This document shows, one piece after another, positions 1 to 7,423 of a stretch of 64,000 nt of DNA. Each line of letters begins with the position of its first letter. Position 1 is the first letter of the stretch. The notes under the pieces are model-generated. The model made no database searches and was not told the origin of the DNA. It was given only the letters and a program-made list of their open reading frames with translations. The translations under genes and the position numbers were made by a program. Location of the stretch: assembly GCF_003992675.1 (NCBI RefSeq), contig NZ_RZMZ01000016.1, forward strand, positions 1 to 64,000, in the 5' to 3' direction. The DNA comes from Flagellimonas marinaquae. GTDB lineage: Bacteria; Bacteroidota; Bacteroidia; Flavobacteriales; Flavobacteriaceae.

Positions 1-3
1 GGG

Positions 4-1311
4 TTATTCCGTTATCAAAAAACGTTTTAAGTATGCATCGTCCAACAGGCTAAATTTTGAAAGCTCAGTGAGATTTCGGTAGTTGTTCAAGTGTCTGGTC
101 TTTTCTTTTTGCGTTTCCGCCAAATGGTATCCTATGATGGCATAAAAAATAAGATAGTAGTCACAGTAGGACCCGTATTTGATCCTTTCCAGATTCAAAT
201 CCTTGAAAATGATTTGTGCCCTTTTGATTTCCCCGGAACAATAACTGACCATAATATCCATGAGGTTGAACAGAAAAATATCCAGATAACTGTGCAAATG
301 GTGCTTGTCAAAAATGGGTTCGTAAAAGGTTTGCAGTATAAATGCCAAGCGTTCCAAGTCCCTGGCCAACATCAAGTGGTGTATGAATTCGTGTAGATAT
401 TGTCGAAGATCGGTCTTGTTATCCATTCGGTCCAGAAAACATTGCCAATGGAAGTTTTCATCGTTAGGGTTTCCTTCGATTTTAGCGTAAAGCAATCGAT
501 AACCGTAATACCTGCCGACCAGAACATCCGGCAGATGGTCCAGTTCCTTTTCCTCTCGGTGTACGGGAGGTGCCGTCCCTGTGTTCAGATATTGTTTCAG
601 TCCATGGATCAGATCAAGGAAAAGCTGTTCCTCAAAATCGATATCTAATGATTGGGCGGTCTTTATTATTTTTCCATACCGGTGGTTGAGGTTGATGATA
701 TCGACATAGATATAAATGCAATAGTACCTAAACTCTTTACAGGAAACCAAGTTTTTGCGAATCCCTTCAAAAAAGGTCTCGGGGACTTGGTTAATGAACT
801 GGAAGACCAAATAGGCCATTTTGGCCGTATATTCGGTCACGTCCACATTCGCTTTTAAGAAGGGGATATTAAGAGGCTCAAAAAGGTCCTTTGCATTGTC
901 CCAGTTTTCGAGGTACACCGCATGTTCAAAAAGACTTGAAACATAATAGACCGAATTATATTGTTTGTATTGTTGGACCAAAAACGCAAAATCTCCCGGT
1001 TCCAACCGGGACTTATGTTTGAGGCGCTGCATCTCGGCATCGTTGAACCATTGGTGGTTTTTGTTTTTTGATCTGACATAATCGGAAAACGAGAGATATC
1101 CCAAAAAACGGGCTAGTTCGTCCAATGTATGGGCATTGGGCCGACGGGAAGAAATCAAGCCCCAAAATCTACGTAAAGTGCTTAGACTAAGGGATAGGTT
1201 CCCTTGGGCCAACAACAGGTCCGACAATGCCCTTGCATCGGTGGTGGTCAGGATTTTGAAGCCTACTTTTTTTTCAATATCGTTGCGAAGTCTGGAATGG
1301 TATCTTTCCAT
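4..1311 (-). CDS. Uncharacterised 435-residue protein with N-terminal HTH-like region
   Basis: I do not recognise a named family. The first 75 residues read like a small helical DNA-binding-type unit (short helices around LSTLRRFWGL and LDELARFLGY). The rest is alpha-helical, rich in Tyr, Phe and Leu, without membrane segments or a signal peptide, and resembles a TPR-like or all-helical repeat scaffold. The stop codon lies at the very left edge of the window, so the gene is complete. The ATG at 1311 is the only good start. It is followed downstream by nothing visible; the permease gene upstream on the same strand ends 15 bases before it is reached, so the two may be co-transcribed. Proteins of this shape are common in Flavobacteriia, but the role is unknown. 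Confidence 0.8.
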   Translation of the reverse strand: MERYHSRLRNDIEKKVGFKILTTTDARALSDLLLAQGNLSLSLSTLRRFWGLISSRRPNAHTLDELARFLGYLSFSDYVRSKNKNHQWFNDAEMQRLKHKSRLEPGDFAFLVQQYKQYNSVYYVSSLFEHAVYLENWDNAKDLFEPLNIPFLKANVDVTEYTAKMAYLVFQFINQVPETFFEGIRKNLVSCKEFRYYCIYIYVDIINLNHRYGKIIKTAQSLDIDFEEQLFLDLIHGLKQYLNTGTAPPVHREEKELDHLPDVLVGRYYGYRLLYAKIEGNPNDENFHWQCFLDRMDNKTDLRQYLHEFIHHLMLARDLERLAFILQTFYEPIFDKHHLHSYLDIFLFNLMDIMVSYCSGEIKRAQIIFKDLNLERIKYGSYCDYYLIFYAIIGYHLAETQKEKTRHLNNYRNLTELSKFSLLDDAYLKRFLITE

Positions 1312-1326
1312 GTCAAAAAATTGTTC

Positions 1327-2184
1327 TTAGGTGGGCCATACATAAAAAAATAACAATCCTATGCTCATGATGACCAGTCCATGAAGGGCTTTGGCATTTG
1401 CCCTTTCCAATCCCCAGATATGGCCGAGGAGCACGGTGGTAATCGGTGTCAACAGGCCTATCATTGCGGAGTGGAAGGGATGTGTGGAGCGCAGTCCTTC
1501 CAATCCCAACAGAACGGCAATACTGATGGGCAATGCCAATATCCCATAATAATACCATGAAAGGGGCGGGGACTTGGGAGCGTTTTTAGGATGGAACGAT
1601 ACCAGTGCAAAAGCCATGGCCATAACCACGATTTCTTGGGAAAGCCCCAATACAATACCTGAAACATACGTCAAATAATGCCATTGTAGGAACAGGGTAA
1701 TCCCTAAAAAAAGATGTGCGGCCAAAAAATAGAGATGCGGTCGTATCACCATAGATATCTTTGAGGTGTTCCTAAACTGAAACAAGGTGAAGTGCAGATA
1801 GCCAAGGACAACTAAAATGAAGGGGACCGCCCGCCCCAAGATATCCACTCGGCCCGATTGCTCGCCAATTGCCCCTACAACACAGGTGAAGAGCAAACTG
1901 TATATAGAGAATTGGAGGATGTTTCCATTTTTGAACCCTTGTACCAAAAAATAGAGCCCCATAAAGCCAGGGAGGCCGATCAAGAACAAAAGTGGGATAT
2001 CGGATAAGCTCAAGGTGAATTTTATACTGATGGTTGCTGCTAGAAATAGAATCAACCCCATAAAAAGGGAAGTAAAGATGGCCCTTTTTCCAATGAGCGA
2101 GAGTGGGGACTGACCGGGCGCAAACTTGGCCCATAATACATTGTTGATGGCAAAGGACAGTACACTTAAGAAGAGATATGCCAT
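1327..2184 (-). CDS. EamA/DMT-type transporter-like integral membrane protein
   Basis: The 285-residue product is almost entirely hydrophobic with about ten predicted membrane spans and short polar loops, the size and layout of drug/metabolite transporter (EamA) permeases built from two five-helix repeats. A TTG at 2208 extends the frame, but I choose the ATG at 2184 because it begins directly at the first membrane span (MAYLFLSVL). The substrate cannot be read from the sequence. It sits 15 bases upstream of the 435-residue gene on the same strand. The family assignment rests on topology and general sequence feel, not on a diagnostic motif, so another ten-helix permease family remains possible. 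Confidence 0.65.
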   Translation of the reverse strand: MAYLFLSVLSFAINNVLWAKFAPGQSPLSLIGKRAIFTSLFMGLILFLAATISIKFTLSLSDIPLLFLIGLPGFMGLYFLVQGFKNGNILQFSIYSLLFTCVVGAIGEQSGRVDILGRAVPFILVVLGYLHFTLFQFRNTSKISMVIRPHLYFLAAHLFLGITLFLQWHYLTYVSGIVLGLSQEIVVMAMAFALVSFHPKNAPKSPPLSWYYYGILALPISIAVLLGLEGLRSTHPFHSAMIGLLTPITTVLLGHIWGLERANAKALHGLVIMSIGLLFFYVWPT

Positions 2185-2296
2185 AATTGTAAGAAAAGTG
2201 AACAGCAAATGAACACAATTTGAAATTAAAATGCAATAGTTTTAAAATCCCCAAACGAATTTAACCTATGATGAAGTACAACCTGGTTAATATGCT

Positions 2297-3058
2297 ATGT
2301 TCGACGAAAAAACCAAATCGCAGCTCAAGTATTACGTTTACTTGCTGATACATCCCGAAACGGATGAACCCTTCTATGTCGGCAAAGGCAAGGATGACCG
2401 TATATTCGCGCATATCCATCAGGAAATCGACGAGGAGAACGAAAGCCTCAAATATGATGAGATACAACGTATCGGCCCCAAGAATGTAAAGCATGTCATC
2501 GTTAGGCATGGATTGAATGAAACCACTGCCTTTGCGATAGAGGCAAGCTTAATAGACACCTTTAGATTTATTCCCTCCTTTAACAAGTTTACCCGAGGCA
2601 ATATACAGGGCGGCATTAATTCCATAGAAAAGGGGCTGATGACCTCGGACGAGATTATTGCTCTGTACAATGCAGCTCCTGTGACCCGGATCGGAGAGGA
2701 CTGCATCATTATCAATATCAATAAAAACTACAATCGGGGTGATGGAGTGGATTCCATTTATTTGGCGACCAAGGAAATTTGGAAAATGGCAGACTGGCGG
2801 CCCAAAAATTACCGGTATGTTCTGAGCGAGCACCGTGGATTGATACGAGAGGTTTTCGAAGTCGAGGAATGGTATGAGAAAGAAAGAACGGACCGAAACG
2901 GAAAACCTTATATCGGTTTTGGTTTCAATGGGAGGGTTGCTTTTAAAGATATACGGGATAGGTACATCCATAAAAGCATTAAGCAGGCCAAACCGAGAGG
3001 CTACAGCTCACCGATAATCTATCCTGAAACCTATATGCGATGGGTAAGGAAAAATTAA
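2297..3058 (+). CDS. GIY-YIG domain protein (LEM-3-like)
   Basis: The N-terminus carries a GIY-YIG nuclease core: YVY at residues 13-15 and FYVGKGK at 26-32, followed by an arginine and the helix EASLIDTF near 87, the arrangement seen in the LEM-3-like GIY-YIG group. The C-terminal half (about 120-253) is a separate basic domain rich in aromatic residues that I do not recognise; it contains IWKMADWRPKNYRYVLS, suggesting a nucleic-acid or protein contact module. GIY-YIG domains cut one DNA strand with a Tyr/Arg/Glu site. No signal peptide, so cytoplasmic. The gene stands alone on the plus strand, divergent from the permease, and a palindromic repeat begins at its stop codon. Confidence 0.75.
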   Translation: MFDEKTKSQLKYYVYLLIHPETDEPFYVGKGKDDRIFAHIHQEIDEENESLKYDEIQRIGPKNVKHVIVRHGLNETTAFAIEASLIDTFRFIPSFNKFTRGNIQGGINSIEKGLMTSDEIIALYNAAPVTRIGEDCIIININKNYNRGDGVDSIYLATKEIWKMADWRPKNYRYVLSEHRGLIREVFEVEEWYEKERTDRNGKPYIGFGFNGRVAFKDIRDRYIHKSIKQAKPRGYSSPIIYPETYMRWVRKN

Positions 3059-3088
3059 AAAATACTGGAATACACTGTATTCCACTAA
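3057..3088. repeat. 32-nt direct repeat, left copy, with palindromic core
   Basis: This stretch matches 15553-15584 in the same orientation at 31 of 32 positions. Its core 3066-3084 is a palindrome with 9-nt arms (TGGAATACA / TGTATTCCA) around one central C. It starts inside the stop codon of the GIY-YIG gene. It could be an attachment-site-like duplication, a dispersed intergenic element or a regulator operator. Confidence 0.7.
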
Positions 3089-3228
3089 AAATTCAATGGT
3101 TGATATATTTTTTGTTTTAGATTGGACAACCTTAAAACTGCATAGATTCAGTAATCTCGAAGCTCCAATTTATTTATTCGGTCGGGATGCTTACTTGTAA
3201 CAGAAAATTAATTATTTAAATCTAAAAA

Positions 3229-3591
3229 ATGGGAATACTTAACACTTTTAAAGATCATTTCAACAAGGCGGAATTTACGATTGCCCCCAATAAAAAGCTG
3301 AAAACTATTTCAAATGACTTCAAAAAGGCTTTTGGACTGTCATTGGTGTTTTATAAAGGCAACCTGATAGCCGAAGACAATTTGACACTCGCAGGATTGA
3401 ACAAAAAGACCTCTTCGGCAATCCAAGTTAAAAGTGATGCAGAGATTAAAATACGGGCCAGCATGAAAGTCAAGGATGTGGAGAAGGCGTTTCAAACCAC
3501 ATATGGTGTAAAGGTCCAGATTAAGGATAAAGAGGCGAAGAAGCTGGTTGACGATAATATTTCACTTGGAGATGCATCTAGGGGGGATTAG
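3229..3591 (+). CDS. Small protein with internally duplicated strand-helix-strand unit (paralogue A)
   Basis: The 120-residue protein is related to the product at 4074-4376: both contain a pattern of a short strand, a helix ending in FG or YG, and a second strand, followed by a D..(T/S)L tail. The unit occurs twice in each protein (here about residues 22-60 and 70-115), so each is an internal tandem duplication. This copy has about 20 extra N-terminal residues (MGILNTFKDHF). It is lysine-rich, with no signal peptide, cysteine or membrane span. I do not recognise the family. It heads a plus-strand run that includes PH-like and TerB-like genes, which suggests a shared complex. Confidence 0.7.
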   Translation: MGILNTFKDHFNKAEFTIAPNKKLKTISNDFKKAFGLSLVFYKGNLIAEDNLTLAGLNKKTSSAIQVKSDAEIKIRASMKVKDVEKAFQTTYGVKVQIKDKEAKKLVDDNISLGDASRGD

Positions 3592-3613
3592 CACAAAAAA
3601 CGACTGTGATATT

Positions 3614-3886
3614 ATGGTTAAAAGAGCTGCTTTATATATCATCAATGAGCTTTTCAATTCATTGTTAGGTTTCATTGTGGGTGCAATTACCTCCAATCTG
3701 ATGCTATCTTTTTTTGAGGTCAGGGGTTGGAGCAATTTATGGGGTCTATATGCATCAAAAGTGGTGCTGGATGATACTGTGTTCACCATACTGGAGTGGA
3801 CTATATCCCTTTCCATAGGATATATGTTTATGAAATTGGTGAACATTATAACCATACGGACAAAAAAGCATTTTAGGTATCCCTGA
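3614..3886 (+). CDS. Small two-TM membrane protein, unknown
   Basis: I choose the ATG at 3614 (MVKRAALYII) because an earlier in-frame start at 3548 would overlap the previous gene by 44 bases and add a polar unlike segment. The 90-residue product has two hydrophobic stretches, around residues 12-32 and 54-75, and a basic C-terminus (TKKHFRYP), consistent with a two-span inner membrane protein with its tail in the cytoplasm. There is no recognisable domain. It lies between the two paralogous small genes. Confidence 0.5.
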   Translation: MVKRAALYIINELFNSLLGFIVGAITSNLMLSFFEVRGWSNLWGLYASKVVLDDTVFTILEWTISLSIGYMFMKLVNIITIRTKKHFRYP

Positions 3887-4073
3887 ACTAATCTACCAAA
3901 GTTGATTTCGTAAAGAGGCGGTATTAATCCATTATCCTCAACCTCATTTCGAATTTCTTTCTTGTGGCATTAGGTCAAGGTACTATCGAAAATAATAAGA
4001 CGTAAGATTTGCAACATATCATGCAATCATTACAGTTGATATAGCAACTAAATTTTTAATTAAAAGTAAAATT

Positions 4074-4376
4074 ATGGCAGATTTTAAAATTTCTGGGAGA
4101 ATGAAAGTAAAGTCTTTAAAGGAAGACTTTAAAAATGCTTACGGATCTACACTTCGGGTCTATAACGGAAAAGCCTTTGCGGATGATGACGCCACTTTGG
4201 CATCTATTAGAAAAGGAGATTCCAAAGGAGGGGATTTCGAGGTAAGTGGTAATATGCACGTGAGTACCTTCGAAGAAAGGGTTTTTGAAAAATTTGGAAT
4301 CAAAGTTCAAGTGGCTACCCCAGATGACTCCTCATTGGCAAAGAACGACATTAGTTTGTCCGCATCCGGTAAATAA
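4074..4376 (+). CDS. Small protein with internally duplicated strand-helix-strand unit (paralogue B)
   Basis: This 100-residue protein is a diverged paralogue of the 120-residue product at 3229. Matching blocks are MKVKSLKEDFKNAYG.TLRVYNG in the first half and MHVSTFEERVFEKFGIKVQV in the second; the two halves also resemble each other, pointing to an old internal duplication. Both proteins end each unit with a D..(T/S)L sequence. No membrane span, signal or catalytic-looking residue is visible, so a small binding or adaptor domain is more likely than an enzyme. A good ATG follows an A/T-rich leader with no strong Shine-Dalgarno, as is usual in Bacteroidota. Confidence 0.75.
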   Translation: MADFKISGRMKVKSLKEDFKNAYGSTLRVYNGKAFADDDATLASIRKGDSKGGDFEVSGNMHVSTFEERVFEKFGIKVQVATPDDSSLAKNDISLSASGK

Positions 4377-4429
4377 ATGCAGGTATATTGGGGATTTATG
4401 ACCATAAGTCTCCAATATACTTTCTAAAT

Positions 4430-4756
4430 ATGGGCAAAGAAACTTACAAACGTGCCATTGAGCTAAAAAAGCGCGGAATTGAAAAGGAAAAAATAAAGAT
4501 ATCCCTGATAAGGGAACGTATTTCCAAATTGAGATTGAGCAAGAGTAGGGACGCTGACCGTTACCGCCTCCTCATAAAAAATGCGGCTTCGGCTTCGAAT
4601 AGGCAAGCTATCCGTGCTCGAAAATCGAAGGAATGGGAGTCCTATGCTCGGAAAATCGAATCGTTGAAAACAAAAATGGAACACCATAGAGGACGTATTT
4701 CGAAATATCGAGAGGAAATGAAAAGAGCAAGGGAGTCCATGAGAAGGCTAAGGTAG
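4430..4756 (+). CDS. Basic coiled-coil protein, unknown
   Basis: The 108-residue product (start chosen at the ATG at 4430, MGKETYKRAIELKK) is about 40 percent Lys, Arg and Glu and looks like one long helix or a helical hairpin. No cysteine, no membrane segment and no known domain. Such charged helices commonly act as linkers or nucleic-acid-binding coiled coils, but I cannot assign a function. An alternative start at 4388 would add 14 residues; the later start sits closer to where the charged helix begins. It lies between the second duplicated small protein and the PH-like gene. Confidence 0.55.
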   Translation: MGKETYKRAIELKKRGIEKEKIKISLIRERISKLRLSKSRDADRYRLLIKNAASASNRQAIRARKSKEWESYARKIESLKTKMEHHRGRISKYREEMKRARESMRRLR

Positions 4757-4785
4757 TTTTCGAAAAATCTTAACAACACAAAAAA

Positions 4786-5142
4786 ATGACACAAATTTCA
4801 AATTTATCAGCTAGGTCATTCTGGTTAAGCAGCTTGTTTTTTGGAGAATCATTTATGGATATTATCACCCCTTGGCGCATAAGAATTGATACAGAATCCC
4901 AAATCATCGAAGTATCTAAACGCAATAAATATTTAATCGGAGTGGATAGAGAAATCATTCCGTTTAAAAATATTAGAAACATCCATCTAGATGCCCATTT
5001 GATAGGTGCGGACCTTTACTTTAAGGTATATGGTGGCAATGTAATTGCCAAATGTTTGTTCAAAAGCCAGGCCAAGCGATTGTACAACTTTGGTATTGCT
5101 GAAATAGCTAATAAAGATGCTAGAAAAATAAAATTTATGTAA
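4786..5142 (+). CDS. Bacterial PH-like domain protein
   Basis: The 118-residue product has the strand pattern of a bacterial pleckstrin-homology-like domain: alternating beta strands around WRIRIDTESQIIEVSKR and YLIGVDREIIPFKNIRNI, a glycine turn (VYGG), and a C-terminal helix starting SQAKRLYNFGIAEI. A hydrophobic loop (SFWLSSLFFGESF) near the N-terminus could associate with a membrane but is short. It ends 10 bases before the TerB-like gene, so the two are almost certainly co-expressed. PH-like domains usually serve as assembly or membrane-targeting modules. The fold assignment is from pattern only. Confidence 0.6.
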   Translation: MTQISNLSARSFWLSSLFFGESFMDIITPWRIRIDTESQIIEVSKRNKYLIGVDREIIPFKNIRNIHLDAHLIGADLYFKVYGGNVIAKCLFKSQAKRLYNFGIAEIANKDARKIKFM

Positions 5143-5152
5143 AACTTTTAAA

Positions 5153-5773
5153 ATGACAGAAAAAATTAAGTCCATGATAGATATGGCGGCTTCCGACGGG
5201 GTTATTACCACTGAGGAGCTTCGATTGATCAAAAGAATGTGTACCAAGGAAGACAATGTGGATGAAATTGATTTTTACCTTTTGCAATTGGGATGCCTTG
5301 TGGAGGACAAATGTGATTTTGAAATTTCGAACGATGAGTTGGTACTCAGGATTCGTAATTGGATCTCAAGATTGGAGATAGGAACCTATGAGGGCATAGT
5401 CGAAGAATTTCCATTAAAGAAAAGCGATGCAAATCATAAAAAAATGTTGAGAAAGTCAACAGATTTATTCGGTAAGGCAGCGGAAATTGTAAAGGAAGAG
5501 GAGAAGAAACTGGGATGGGTTACCAGGATGGGAGCTAAGGCGGGTAAAAAGGCCTTGAAAACGTCAACTAAATTTATACCTGGAGGCGATGTGATCAATT
5601 CGGTCGGGAATCACTTGGTTGATGGAATTTCCCAAAAACCAAAATCCCTTGACAGATTACAAATCAAATTTGAACTGGACAGGTATATGGCCATAGCAAA
5701 GGTCAGGGTTGATTTGGGCACCCTAGAAAGCGAATTATATAGTGATCTTTTACGCTTATCTGAGAAAGTTTGA
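5153..5773 (+). CDS. TerB-like helical protein
   Basis: The N-terminus, IKSMIDMAASDGVITTEELRLI, resembles the TerB/DUF533-type helical domain, where a short acidic loop (SDG.IT.EE) between two helices binds a metal in some members. The middle (about 105-165) is Lys/Gly-rich with KAGKKALK and an amphipathic segment; the C-terminal 45 residues form another helix pair. No membrane span or signal. TerB-family proteins are peripheral membrane or stress-complex components in tellurite/phage-response ter clusters. The gene overlaps the following lipoprotein start region and follows the PH-like gene by 10 bases. Confidence 0.6.
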   Translation: MTEKIKSMIDMAASDGVITTEELRLIKRMCTKEDNVDEIDFYLLQLGCLVEDKCDFEISNDELVLRIRNWISRLEIGTYEGIVEEFPLKKSDANHKKMLRKSTDLFGKAAEIVKEEEKKLGWVTRMGAKAGKKALKTSTKFIPGGDVINSVGNHLVDGISQKPKSLDRLQIKFELDRYMAIAKVRVDLGTLESELYSDLLRLSEKV

Positions 5774-5775
5774 TT

Positions 5776-6180
5776 ATGCAAAAGGAAAACTATAGAATCA
5801 TGAATTACATCATGAAACCAGTACGACTCTTTACAATGTTATATGTAGGACTGGTTATGTTGGTCGGGTGTGGAACCAAGGACGGTTCGAAGAACGAGGA
5901 TGCTGAACTGGATGTAAGGTTACGGAGCATTATTTCTGAAATAGAGGTCCATATCCACATGGGCCAGATGGATTCGGCGGCCATCAAGATTCCCAAAATA
6001 GTACATCCCTCATCAGCACCGAGCCCTTTTCAAGTGAATAATGATTACACAACCGCCAAAGGATGGTCCGATGGTCTTAACCGAAGTTCAAATTATTATT
6101 CCTATGCTGAGTACTATCAAATAGAGAAGCGTAGGTTGATGGAATTGTTCAAGGATAAAATGGATAGTAGCAAAAAATAA
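5776..6180 (+). CDS. Small lipoprotein, unknown
   Basis: The N-terminus carries a hydrophobic stretch and a lipobox (LVMLVGC, Cys at about residue 32 from the ATG at 5776), so the product is a probable lipoprotein. Later in-frame ATGs at 5800 and 5812 would give a more typical short signal sequence, so the true start is uncertain. The mature part is about 100 residues, charged, with no known domain. It starts within three bases of the TerB-like stop, indicating translational coupling. Confidence 0.6.
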   Translation: MQKENYRIMNYIMKPVRLFTMLYVGLVMLVGCGTKDGSKNEDAELDVRLRSIISEIEVHIHMGQMDSAAIKIPKIVHPSSAPSPFQVNNDYTTAKGWSDGLNRSSNYYSYAEYYQIEKRRLMELFKDKMDSSKK

Positions 6181-6182
6181 AT

Positions 6183-6422
6183 ATGGAAGAAATCCTCACT
6201 CGTTTTTTGGATAATTACCAATATGCAGCCGTTGGTATTAGTGTTGTATGGGTAAGTAGTGTGATGGTTGTCAAGGATAAAAGATTCAAGGAGGGAACAA
6301 GACCTTCCAACGTAGGGATTATTAAGATTGTTTCTGTCATATTTAAATCATTGTTGATTTCAATTCCCATTGCTATTATCCTAACCATTTTTGGTGGACC
6401 GGGTTCCCTTGGACTTTCATAA
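6183..6422 (+). CDS. Small two-TM membrane protein, unknown
   Basis: The 79-residue product begins two bases after the lipoprotein stop codon and has two hydrophobic segments (about residues 13-30 and 49-72) separated by a basic loop (KDKRFKEGTRPSN). Topology fits a small inner membrane hairpin. No family is recognised. The tight spacing makes it part of the PH-like/TerB-like/lipoprotein unit. Confidence 0.6.
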   Translation: MEEILTRFLDNYQYAAVGISVVWVSSVMVVKDKRFKEGTRPSNVGIIKIVSVIFKSLLISIPIAIILTIFGGPGSLGLS

Positions 6423-6605
6423 AGTATGATGAACCGGGAGAATCATATTCCGATAACATGTAACCTGAAACATATGCCTTTTTTAAATAGAAGACTTTCA
6501 ATAAAAACAGTATCAAAATGAGAAACCAAGAATTGAGCTATCAATGGTTTGTCCCGATGCCTGTCCATTATTTTCAAATTTCAAGATTTGCAAAATCGTA
6601 ATTAA

Positions 6606-7373
6606 ATGATAAGCATCACTTTCAGGAGACTTTGCGTTATTATTTTAATGGAATTTGGGTATATGGGATATACCCAGACCATTATCAATACTGAAAATAT
6701 GATGTCAGCCCTGGATGACAAATTTTCATATCACATGAATATAAGGGGAGATATGAATTTTGGCAACATTGATCTGATTCAATTCAGTACGGCACAACAA
6801 ATTTCCAAGTCACTTGACAAAAATCTATTAAGACTTATTTTCAATTACGATTATATTGAGCAGAATGGAATACAAATTTCTTCGGATTTCACAGGACAGT
6901 TAAGATACAATTATAGATTGGGTCAACATTCCATCTTTGCATTTGTTCAAGGACAAAATATCAAATCCCTTAGAATGAATCACCGTTATATAACAGGCGG
7001 AGGATATCGGCATAGGGTATTCCAAAAAGAAGATAATTATTGGGATTTGTCATTGGGTCTGTTTTTTGAGGACGAATTGTACGATGCGAATTTGAACACA
7101 GTGCAACAAGTGAACAACTGGAGGTATAGTGTAAGTACTTTTATAAAATATGGTTTTTCGGAAAAATTCTCAGGCAACCTTTCACTTTATTGGCAAATCA
7201 ATACATCATATACCAGGGATTATCGGGTATTTCTGGAGCCAAGACTATATTATTCGATACAGAAATTCGACGTTTTTATTGACTGGACATTTAGGTTTCA
7301 TTCCACTCCTTACATCGATGTGTTGAGACAGGACAGTACAGTCAACCTCGGAATTGAATTTGAGTTATTCTGA
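6606..7373 (+). CDS. DUF481-like outer membrane beta-barrel protein
   Basis: The 255-residue product has a short N-terminal hydrophobic segment (signal-like) and then alternating amphipathic strands ending in a C-terminal aromatic residue (GIEFELF), typical of an outer membrane barrel. The pattern GDMNFGNID..., RLGQHSIFAFVQGQ and YRHRVF resembles the DUF481 (YdiY) family of eight-to-ten-strand barrels. The role of that family is unclear. The cleavage site is not obvious (perhaps after GYTQ). It lies about 180 bases after the small membrane gene and 50 bases before the KAP NTPase. Confidence 0.6.
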   Translation: MISITFRRLCVIILMEFGYMGYTQTIINTENMMSALDDKFSYHMNIRGDMNFGNIDLIQFSTAQQISKSLDKNLLRLIFNYDYIEQNGIQISSDFTGQLRYNYRLGQHSIFAFVQGQNIKSLRMNHRYITGGGYRHRVFQKEDNYWDLSLGLFFEDELYDANLNTVQQVNNWRYSVSTFIKYGFSEKFSGNLSLYWQINTSYTRDYRVFLEPRLYYSIQKFDVFIDWTFRFHSTPYIDVLRQDSTVNLGIEFELF

Positions 7374-7423
7374 GTTATGAAAAAATCATGTCAGCAAATC
7401 TTGAAATTTAAAATAAATACTAT

